NCBI GenBank assembly: GCA_037083765.1
Contig: JBAPLS010000006.1
Span: forward strand, 1-18,832
DNA: 18,832 nucleotides
Origin: Dasytiphilus stammeri_B
Lineage (GTDB): Bacteria > Pseudomonadota > Gammaproteobacteria > Enterobacterales > Enterobacteriaceae
Reading direction: 5' to 3'
Shown here: positions 6,918 to 16,590 of the stretch, in pieces
Numbering within the stretch: position 1 is the first letter of the stretch
Layout of the letters: each line of letters starts with the position of its first letter
Notes under the pieces: model-generated
Told to the model about the DNA's origin: nothing
Databases searched by the model: none
Seen by the model: the letters and a program-made list of their open reading frames with translations, nothing else
Translations under genes and position numbers: made by a program

Positions 6918-7781
6918 ATGATTCGCAGCATGACTGCTTTCACAAGAAATGAAATAAAAAGATCTTGGGGACATGCAGTTTGGGAAATTCGTTCTGTCAA
7001 TCAACGTTATCTAGAAACTTATTTGCGTGTTCCCGAATCCTTTCGCACTCTTGAACCAGAAATTCGTCAGCGTATAAGTCAAAAGTTAACCCGTGGAAAA
7101 ATTGAATGTTTTTTACGATTTGACATCAATTCTCAATTATCACTCAATATTAATAAATTACTTGTACAACAATTACTCCGAGTCTGTAATTGGATCCACT
7201 CACAAAGTAATGGACAAGGTATAATTAATTTTTTTGATATTTTGCGTTGGCCCGGAGTGATATTAACAGAAAAACTAGATTTCAATAGTATTGGAACTGA
7301 ATTGCTAATTCTATTAGATAGTACTATTGATGATTTGATTAATATTCGGGAACTAGAAGGTTCTAGTTTAAAACGTTTTATTGAACAACGATTAATTAAT
7401 GTAAGTAATGAAGTAGCTAAAGTACGACTACTATTGCCTGATATAATTAAATGGCAAAATGAACGTCTGGTAACAAAATTTCAAGAAGCAAAAGTTAAGT
7501 TAGAAGAAAATATGTTTTTCCAAGAAATTATGTTGCTTGTACAACAACGTGGTGATGTGTCGGAAGAATTAGATCGCCTGGAGACACATATTAATCATAT
7601 TTATCATATTATAAATAGAAATGAAGCCATTGGGAGACGATTAGATTTCATGATGCAAGAGTTAAACAGAGAATCTAATACTATAGCATCTAAGTCGATA
7701 AATTCCGAGTTGACTGCATCAGCCATTGAAATTAAAGTTCTAATTGAACAAATGAGAGAACAAATACAAAATATTGAATAG
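6918..7781 (+). CDS. yicC: YicC family endoribonuclease-like protein
   Basis: 287 residues from the ATG at 6918, the same length as E. coli YicC. This start is chosen because the family begins MIRSMTA and because AAGGAG (6900-6905) precedes it by 12 bases; an in-frame ATG at 6882 would add 12 unconserved residues. The N-terminal domain (about 1-155) contains WEIRSVNQRYLE, LTRGKIEC and DILRWPGV; the C-terminal domain (about 200-287) has RGDVSEELDRL, the acidic/basic block GRRLDFMMQE.NRE.NT..SK and the ending IEQMREQIQNIE. Members of this family have been shown to act as endoribonucleases (YloC of Bacillus, YicC in small-RNA turnover in E. coli). The conserved C-terminal block is intact, so the protein is probably active. 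It converges on rpoZ and gmk. Confidence 0.95.
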   Translation: MIRSMTAFTRNEIKRSWGHAVWEIRSVNQRYLETYLRVPESFRTLEPEIRQRISQKLTRGKIECFLRFDINSQLSLNINKLLVQQLLRVCNWIHSQSNGQGIINFFDILRWPGVILTEKLDFNSIGTELLILLDSTIDDLINIRELEGSSLKRFIEQRLINVSNEVAKVRLLLPDIIKWQNERLVTKFQEAKVKLEENMFFQEIMLLVQQRGDVSEELDRLETHINHIYHIINRNEAIGRRLDFMMQELNRESNTIASKSINSELTASAIEIKVLIEQMREQIQNIE

Positions 7782-7845
7782 TCACGTAACTAGCCCTCTT
7801 CTCGCCGGAGATCCCTTTTATCTATTGAATACTCTCATTATTTTT

Positions 7846-8097
7846 TCAGTCATTGATGTGCGGATCAGGATGTAATTGACTTTTTGTGTTTATCCATAAT
7901 AATACAACAATATTTTTAGTAATTACTCCTAACTCAATCTCACGCATCGCAATTACCGTACATTTATTGTCTTTGTGTACCAAGAAGGTGTGTTAATTAT
8001 AAATTGGTATCTGTCGCGACCTTTTAGCTGCTATAAGCACTAAATAAAAACCATTACCAATTTTTTCTAATGCATTTTGCACTGTTATTCGATACAG
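7846..8097 (-). pseudogene. rpoZ: RNA polymerase omega subunit, broken
   Basis: Lies 11 bases after gmk on the same strand, exactly where rpoZ is in E. coli. Codon-by-codon translation from 8097 gives LYRITVQNALEKIGNGFYLV, then LIAAKRSRQ, then after a stop TVIAMREIELGVI. This matches E. coli [29 protein letters not shown] and TVIALREIEEGLI with no gap through the alignable part. Two lesions are seen: the ATG start is CTG, with an in-frame TGA two codons before it, and the Lys codon at position 35 is TAA (7993-7995). The C-terminal tail is shorter (stop at 7846-7848) and unlike E. coli. Omega helps assemble beta-prime and mediates some ppGpp binding. spoT, the next gene in E. coli, is absent. 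A decayed gene is the simplest reading; the frame is remarkably free of indels. Confidence 0.9.
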
Positions 8098-8108
8098 ACC
8101 TCATTACT

Positions 8109-8744
8109 TTAATCTTTTAATAATTTAGTAATTATATTACTATTACGTTGTACTTGATGGTGTTTTTTTAAACCTTCGGCATTTACAATATTCTTTAAAT
8201 CTGATACTGCTTGTTCATAAATATCATTAATGATCAAATAATCATATTCCTGATAGTGTTTCATTTCAGTGACCGCTTGGTCTATGCGTTTAGCAATAGA
8301 TTGTTTACTTTCTTGTCCCCGATGATATAAACGTCTAACTAATTCTTCTTTAGAAGGAGGTAAAATAAAAATACTAGATATAAAAAAGGTAGAAATTTTT
8401 CTGCGGATCTGTTGTGCTCCTTGCCAATTAATATCTAGGAATACATCTATACCGATCGACAGTACAGGTTCGATGGAGGATCGTGATGTTCCATAAAAGT
8501 GTCCAAATATCCGTACATACTCTAAAAATTCTCCATCTTTGATCATTTGGATAAATTTTTCATGAGAAATGAAATAATAATGTACTCCGTGTTTTTCTCC
8601 GGAACGTTTTTGTCTAGTGGTATGCGAAATGGAGAGTTGAGCAGAAGAACTGGTTTTAGTTTTTAATACCTGCTGAATTAAACTAGTTTTTCCAGTTCCA
8701 CTGGGAGCAGAAACTATAAAAAGTATCCCTTTAGTTTTAGTCAT
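8109..8744 (-). CDS. gmk: Guanylate kinase
   Basis: Phosphorylates GMP to GDP with ATP, an essential step of guanine nucleotide synthesis and recycling. 211 residues (E. coli 207), aligned throughout. P-loop SAPSGTGKTSL lies at residues 12-22; the GMP-binding region holds SHTTRQKRSGE.HG.HYYF (about 41-60), FLEY and YGTS; DVFLDINWQGAQQIR follows (about 100-113), then the lid FILPPSKEELVRRL.RG and YDYLIIND. All expected binding residues are visible. The start matches the E. coli N-terminus, though no good Shine-Dalgarno sequence precedes it. It is divergent from ppa across 169 bases rich in palindromes and is followed by the dead rpoZ. Confidence 0.97.
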   Translation of the reverse strand: MTKTKGILFIVSAPSGTGKTSLIQQVLKTKTSSSAQLSISHTTRQKRSGEKHGVHYYFISHEKFIQMIKDGEFLEYVRIFGHFYGTSRSSIEPVLSIGIDVFLDINWQGAQQIRRKISTFFISSIFILPPSKEELVRRLYHRGQESKQSIAKRIDQAVTEMKHYQEYDYLIINDIYEQAVSDLKNIVNAEGLKKHHQVQRNSNIITKLLKD

Positions 8745-8766
8745 GTCTATTTTTCTGGATTGATTT

Positions 8767-8824
8767 TTTATCTAGATAAAGATAATATGTAGTTTAATAC
8801 CAAATTAATTTGGTGCATTATAAT
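8767..8824. promoter_or_regulatory. Palindromes and ppa promoter between gmk and ppa
   Basis: Two perfect palindromes lie in the divergent region: TTTATCTAGATAAA (8767-8780) and ACCAAATTAATTTGGT (8799-8814). A perfect plus-strand TATAAT follows at 8819-8824, about 90 bases upstream of ppa. A bound dimer at 8799-8814 would sit between the -35 and -10 regions of this candidate promoter. The -35 itself is poor. Whether these are operators or chance AT-rich symmetry is open. Confidence 0.4.
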
Positions 8825-8913
8825 ATAAGTACTTTCTTCTCTTTTAAAGATAAAATTCACAAAAATATCAAAAATCTATATTTTTAGTTCAGTCTTAAAG
8901 AAGGAAAAATTAA

Positions 8914-9456
8914 ATGGGTTTGAATAGTATTCCTGCGGGCTACAATCTGCCCGACGATATTTATGTAATTATAGAAATGCCCGCGAATGCTAATAATCTC
9001 AAATATGAGATCGATAAAAATAGTGGTGCTCTTTATGTAGATAGATTTTTAACTAGTGCGATGTTTTATCCATATAATTATGGATATATAAACCAAACAT
9101 TAGCTTTAGATGGAGATTGTCTCGATACTTTGGTACTTACTGCTTATTCTTTACACCCTGGTTCAATTATTCGTTGTCGTCCAGTGAGTATCTTAAACAT
9201 GACTGATGAGTCTGGTTATGATTCTAAGATTATTGCTGTTCCACATAACCAATTAACTGTCGAGTATGATCATATAAAAGATTTAAATGATTTACCAGAA
9301 TGGATGTGCGCAAAAATAGTGCATTTTTTTGAACATTACAAGGATATGGAACAAAATAAATGGTCTAAGATGATAGGATGGGACAATGTCACAGCCGCTA
9401 AACAGGAAATTATCAAGTGTTATGAAAGATCAATGAGTAAAAATAGAGAGGGATGA
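8914..9456 (+). CDS. ppa: Inorganic pyrophosphatase
   Basis: Hydrolyses pyrophosphate to phosphate, pulling biosynthetic reactions forward; family I, cytoplasmic, hexameric in E. coli. 180 residues (E. coli 176). The metal- and phosphate-binding residues are in place: Glu21, Lys30, Arg44, Tyr56, the DGDCLD signature with Asp66, Asp68 and Asp71, Asp98 and Asp103 in MTDESGYDSKI, Lys105, and EYDHIKDLNDLPE followed by HFFEHYKD.E. The signature normally reads DGDP.D; Pro is Cys here. AAGGA about 9 bases upstream supports the start. The rRNA operon leader follows on the same strand, with no clear terminator between. Confidence 0.97.
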   Translation: MGLNSIPAGYNLPDDIYVIIEMPANANNLKYEIDKNSGALYVDRFLTSAMFYPYNYGYINQTLALDGDCLDTLVLTAYSLHPGSIIRCRPVSILNMTDESGYDSKIIAVPHNQLTVEYDHIKDLNDLPEWMCAKIVHFFEHYKDMEQNKWSKMIGWDNVTAAKQEIIKCYERSMSKNREG

Positions 9457-9525
9457 AATTGATGAAATAGACATGAAAAGATTTTATTGATTTTTATAAA
9501 AAAACAATTATTGCGTTAGCATGCC

Positions 9526-9553
9526 TTGATCTTGAAGTAGTTACAAATATTAT
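9526..9553 (+). promoter_or_regulatory. Candidate rRNA operon promoter
   Basis: TTGATC and TATTAT spaced by 16 bases match the sigma-70 hexamers at 4/6 and 5/6. It is about 280 bases upstream of mature 16S and upstream of boxA, a normal distance. No clear second promoter, Fis sites or UP element can be named. Confidence 0.4.
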
Positions 9554-9689
9554 TTTTTAGTTAAATTATATCAAGTTTATCAGAAGAAGTGTTTTTTTAA
9601 AAAAAACTTAGCTATTTATCTAGCTGGTATTGCTATTAGTTAAATAATATAGTAAGTTTAATAATTAAACGTGCTTAACTATTCTTTAG

Positions 9690-9700
9690 TTCTTTGACAA
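9690..9700 (+). promoter_or_regulatory. boxA antitermination element of the 16S leader
   Basis: TTCTTTGACAA resembles the enterobacterial boxA TGCTCTTTAACAA and lies in the expected place before the 16S processing stem. A closer copy, TGTTCTTTAAAAA, precedes 23S. Confidence 0.6.
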
Positions 9701-9724
9701 TAAGGAATTGAGTAAAAAATTTGA

Positions 9725-9739
9725 ATGTGCACTGACGGA
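9725..9739 (+). other. 16S precursor processing stem, 5' arm
   Basis: ATGTGCACTG (9725-9734) and ACGGA (9735-9739) pair with CAGTGCACAT (11404-11413) and TCCGT (11398-11402) downstream of 16S, leaving one bulged T (11403). This forms the long helix that brings the 16S ends together for RNase III cleavage. Confidence 0.85.
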
Positions 9740-9834
9740 GTGTGAGATAAATTCTGTTAAAAGTTTTAACGGAATTAATAGATTGGAGTGCTTACCTCAT
9801 TAAGTCTAAAAAATCTTATGGGGTAATAAAATTG

Positions 9835-11383
<1,549 letters not shown>

Positions 11384-11397
11384 AAATTAACGAGCAT

Positions 11398-11413
11398 TCC
11401 GTTCAGTGCACAT
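11398..11413 (+). other. 16S precursor processing stem, 3' arm
   Basis: Pairs with 9725-9739 over 15 base pairs with one bulged base, closing the 16S precursor loop for RNase III. It lies between 16S and tRNA-Glu. Confidence 0.85.
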
Positions 11414-11431
11414 CCAAATGAGGACTATTTA

Positions 11432-11503
11432 GTCCCCTTCGTCTAGAGGTTAGGACCTCGCCCTTTCACGGCGGTAACAGGGGTTCAAATCCCCTAGGGG
11501 ACA
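11432..11503 (+). tRNA. gltT: tRNA-Glu (anticodon TTC)
   Basis: Spacer tRNA reading GAA/GAG codons, in the same place as in four E. coli rRNA operons. Acceptor stem GTCCCCT (11432-11438) pairs with AGGGGAC (11496-11502). The anticodon loop CTTTCAC lies between TCGCC and GGCGG with one G-T pair, and the T arm GGGGTTCAAATCCCC is perfect. The D loop is one base shorter than in E. coli. The discriminator base is A at 11503, and the following TTA shows that CCA is not encoded, so a tRNA nucleotidyltransferase must add it. A perfect 8-bp hairpin CATTAAAT/ATTTAATG (11502-11520) starts at the tRNA 3' end. The symbol is only by analogy with E. coli. Confidence 0.97.
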
Positions 11504-11520
11504 TTAAATTTTATTTAATG

Positions 11521-11533
11521 TGTTCTTTAAAAA
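11521..11533 (+). promoter_or_regulatory. boxA antitermination element before 23S
   Basis: TGTTCTTTAAAAA is close to the boxA consensus TGCTCTTTAACAA and sits in the 16S-23S spacer after the tRNA, as in E. coli operons. Confidence 0.7.
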
Positions 11534-11561
11534 AAGAAAAAAATTTTTTGTACAATACAGG

Positions 11562-11578
11562 ACATTTGTGGGTTGTAA
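11562..11578 (+). other. 23S precursor processing stem, 5' arm
   Basis: ACATTTGTGGGTTGTAA pairs imperfectly with GCAACACCAGAAATGTT (14484-14500) directly after 23S, forming the RNase III substrate that joins the two 23S ends. Confidence 0.75.
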
Positions 11579-14483
<2,905 letters not shown>

Positions 14484-14500
14484 GCAACACCAGAAATGTT
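14484..14500 (+). other. 23S precursor processing stem, 3' arm
   Basis: Inverted partner of 11562-11578 with a few mismatches. It begins directly after the mature 23S end. Confidence 0.75.
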
Positions 14501-14522
14501 CTATTGAAAAGTAAGATTATTA

Positions 14523-14641
14523 GTCCAGACAGTTAAGCGCGGTAGAACCACCTGATTCCATCTCGAACTCAGTAGTGAAATGCCGTAGCACCTAGGGTAG
14601 TACGAGGTTCTCCTCGTGTGAGAGCAGGTATCTGTCTGGAT
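14523..14641 (+). rRNA. rrf: 5S ribosomal RNA
   Basis: About 119 bases. The terminal helix is TCCAGACAG (14524-14532) with CTGTCTGGA (14632-14640). Internal landmarks GCGCGGTAGAACCACCTGA, CGAACTCAG.AGTGAAA, GCCGTAGC and GGTAGTACGAGG match enterobacterial 5S. Ends are inferred from the terminal helix. No classical terminator follows; a run of nine T (14652-14660) inside the 3' end of convergent aroQ begins 12 bases after the helix. Confidence 0.95.
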
Positions 14642-14644
14642 CTT

Positions 14645-15100
14645 CTAATGATTTTTTTTTAGACGGTATACTACCGCGTCTAAGGCTAAGAAGTAACCTT
14701 CCGGACCTAATCCACAGATAAAACCAGCTGCAATATCAGAAAAATACGAATTTTTACGAAATGTTTCACGAGCATATATATTGGAGATATGGACCTCAAT
14801 AAAGGGAACATTAACGGCCAGAAGTGCATCGCGTAATGCTATACTAGTATGAGTATAGCCTGCCGGATTGAGAATAATATAATCGATATGTTCATGGAGA
14901 GATTCGTAGATAATTTCAATTAGTTTATCCTCGGCATTTGATTGAAAATGATATAGTCTTATATTAAGAAATTTAGCTTGTGCTATCATATTTTCCACAA
15001 TTTCACTTAGTGAAAATAATCCATATTTGTTCGGTTCCCGTCTTCCTAAATAATTTAAATTAGGACCGTTTAAAAGTAAAATATTAAATGATTGTTGCAT
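14645..15100 (-). CDS. aroQ: 3-dehydroquinate dehydratase, type II
   Basis: Converts 3-dehydroquinate to 3-dehydroshikimate, step 3 of the shikimate pathway to aromatic amino acids and folate; a dodecamer in the cytoplasm. 151 residues, normal for the family. The sequence holds LLLNGPNLNYLG.REP..YG near residues 7-27 with the catalytic Arg and Tyr, HFQSNAEDKLIE near 51, NPAGYTHTSIALRDAL near 79-93, EVHISN with the catalytic His near 102, and R..FRKNSYFSDIAAG.I.GLGPEGY. All active-site residues are present. E. coli has the unrelated AroD instead; AroQ is typical of Yersinia and many other gammaproteobacteria. It converges on 5S with 3 bases between. A run of nine A near the 3' end encodes Lys-Lys-Asn. 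A weak promoter TTGACT...TAAAGA (15234-15206) lies upstream. Confidence 0.97.
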   Translation of the reverse strand: MQQSFNILLLNGPNLNYLGRREPNKYGLFSLSEIVENMIAQAKFLNIRLYHFQSNAEDKLIEIIYESLHEHIDYIILNPAGYTHTSIALRDALLAVNVPFIEVHISNIYARETFRKNSYFSDIAAGFICGLGPEGYFLALDAVVYRLKKNH

Positions 15101-15768
15101 CTATAATCTGTTCTCCCTAGGAGTCTCTTCTGCTAAAAAGAAGACTAGACCCGAATTATTTCAAATTTTTTATTGAGTGGTAATCTTAAACAGATATTAC
15201 AAATATCTTTATGATTTAATAATACACTAGTCAAGTGTGACATAAACAAAACTACTGACTAAATGAAGATAATATATTGTCATAGTAATTTATTTTCATG
15301 AAGATAACCTCGGTTCTAATATTAGAAGCCGTAATATTTAAAATATTAGCTGAAAATTAAGTGGCCATGAATATGAACATTTTTAATTTTATTATAAAAG
15401 GGTAAGCAGACCTCAAATGAGGATAAGATTCAGTTAACTATAATATACGATATCATCCTAATGATAAAAAAATAGACGAACAGATTTATTTATCGAGATC
15501 ATAATAAGCACATGTGAGGAGATGAAGAAAGTAATCGCAGAATGTATGACGAGACAGGAGGAAGATGTACTTCTATTTATTTTATATTCCTCCCCCCACT
15601 TACTAACTGGTAGAATACCAGTTAGTTCTGGTTCGGAGATTATGATCAATTTGTTATGTCATGATGGTAGTAGTCAAAAAGATTAGCTGCCTTCAGAAGA
15701 TATTACCTAGTTTGAAGATAAACAGGAAGTTTATAGAACTAAAAAATAGTTAGGATGGAACCTATTTA
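15101..15768. other. Spacer between aroQ and yhgN without a recognised gene
   Basis: About 670 bases with no recognisable protein. The accB/accC genes that follow aroQ in relatives are not here. On the plus strand an open frame of 54 codons (15522-15686, MKKVIAECMT...SSQKD) has no match I know. Overlapping it in another frame is a 13-codon frame (15565-15606) with a strong AGGAGG site and a perfect hairpin over its stop. The rest is AT-rich and looks like decayed sequence. Confidence 0.4.
15556..15625 (+). promoter_or_regulatory. Possible leader peptide with overlapping hairpin
   Basis: AGGAGG (15556-15561) precedes ATG at 15565 by 3 bases. The frame reads MYFYLFYIPPPTY and stops at 15604-15606: six of thirteen residues are Tyr or Phe, and there is a triple-proline block of the kind that slows ribosomes. 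A perfect 10-bp stem, CTAACTGGTA (15603-15612) with TACCAGTTAG (15616-15625) and a 3-base loop, overlaps the stop. This resembles an attenuation leader, but no plus-strand gene follows before yhgN on the opposite strand, and the ribosome-site spacing is short. It may be a relic or chance. Confidence 0.25.
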
Positions 15769-16365
15769 TCAGCTACTAAGATAAACACGCAGCCCATCTA
15801 AAATCATTTGTGATCCTAACATGATTAATATCAATCCCATTAATCTTTCGAGGGCATTCAGACCTTTTTCTCCGAGAATTCGCAGAAAAATTCCCGATGA
15901 CATCAAAAGGACTAAGGTAGCTAACCAGGATACTAGTAAAGCGGCCATCATAGATATAATTCTATGTTGATATTTATGTGATAATAATATTAGTGTAGCT
16001 AATACTGTGGGACCAGCTACTAGTGGAATAGCCAAAGGTACTATAAATGGTTCTTCACCAGCTGATATATAAGTATTAGCAGACGATTGTTCTGAAGGAA
16101 AAATCATTTTTATTGCAATTAAGAAAAGTACTATTCCTCCGGAAATAGAGACTATCTCGGTTCGTAAATTTAAAAGGGTAAGAATCTTTTCTCCTGTCAA
16201 GAAAAACAAGAGCATGATTATCAAGGCAAGAATCATTTCCCGTATAATTATCATCTGCCGACGTTTATTTTCTAAAGGTTTTAAGATCAACATAAAAATA
16301 GGTAAATTACCCAGAGGATCCATGACGATAAATAACAGCATGGTAACAGAAACTATTTCTTTCAT
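15769..16365 (-). CDS. yhgN: MarC family inner-membrane protein YhgN
   Basis: 198 residues from the ATG at 16365, against 197 in E. coli. This start is preferred to an ATG at 16374 because E. coli YhgN aligns from it and the AAGGAG site lies 10 bases upstream, too close to the earlier ATG. About six hydrophobic membrane segments are visible (near residues 5-25, 42-62, 66-86, 105-125, 137-155, 175-195). Family motifs are MDPLGNLPIF near residue 12, SISGGI.LFLIAIKMIFP near 70-86, GEEPFIVPLAIPLVAGPT near 100-118 and GEKGLNALERLMGLIL near 160-175. The function is not firmly known; the MarC/UPF0056 family consists of inner-membrane proteins once linked to drug resistance, and some relatives are studied as amino-acid transporters. 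It is next to and divergent from asd, as in E. coli. Confidence 0.93.
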   Translation of the reverse strand: MKEIVSVTMLLFIVMDPLGNLPIFMLILKPLENKRRQMIIIREMILALIIMLLFFLTGEKILTLLNLRTEIVSISGGIVLFLIAIKMIFPSEQSSANTYISAGEEPFIVPLAIPLVAGPTVLATLILLSHKYQHRIISMMAALLVSWLATLVLLMSSGIFLRILGEKGLNALERLMGLILIMLGSQMILDGLRVYLSS

Positions 16366-16459
16366 AACAAACATACTCCTTACGGTTGAAGGTGTGTAAG
16401 TAAAAATAATAAATATTTTTTAATTTTAAAAAACAGATACCTGTCAGTTCAGTGTAATA

Positions 16460-16474
16460 TTTACAAATTGTAAA
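16460..16474. promoter_or_regulatory. Palindrome between yhgN and asd
   Basis: TTTACAA-A-TTGTAAA is a perfect 7-bp inverted repeat around one base, in the 225-bp region from which yhgN and asd diverge. It could be an operator or chance in AT-rich DNA. A TTGTCA that might serve as a -35 element for asd lies at about 16498-16503, without a good -10. Confidence 0.3.
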
Positions 16475-16590
16475 ATATAATCAATAATTAATGTTAATTG
16501 TCACGGAGATCATTTTCTACATGAAGATAAAGTATGCAAGTGCGATCATTATCAAAACAAGTGCAAGATAAATAAGTTTGAGGCAATATT

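Larger units (their letters stand above)
9457..9834 (+). promoter_or_regulatory. rRNA operon promoter and leader region
   Basis: No protein gene. A candidate promoter has TTGATC (9526-9531), a 16-base spacer and TATTAT (9548-9553). Further down is a boxA-like TTCTTTGACAA (9690-9700), as in E. coli rRNA leaders, where NusB/S10 antitermination complexes bind. After it come three RNA stems: the 5' arm of the 16S processing stem (9725-9739), a 13-bp hairpin with one G-T pair (9750-9762/9764-9776), and a hairpin with one bulge at 9792-9804/9815-9826, ending 8 bases before 16S. A T7-A8 tract at 9592-9606 is nearly palindromic but has no loop. Confidence 0.65.

Noticed and set aside
9588..9610. T7-A8 near-palindrome as a terminator for ppa
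   Set aside because: It has no loop and no G+C in the stem, so a working intrinsic terminator is unlikely.
14660..14682. TAGACG...CGTCTA hairpin near 5S as the rRNA operon terminator
   Set aside because: The T run comes before, not after, the hairpin on the rRNA strand, and the stem is aroQ coding sequence.
15458..15649. 63-codon minus-strand frame in the aroQ-yhgN spacer
   Set aside because: No recognisable motif, no ribosome site, composition like the spacer; I do not call it a gene.
16214..16399. 61-codon plus-strand frame
   Set aside because: It is the antisense of yhgN coding sequence and lacks similarity to any family.
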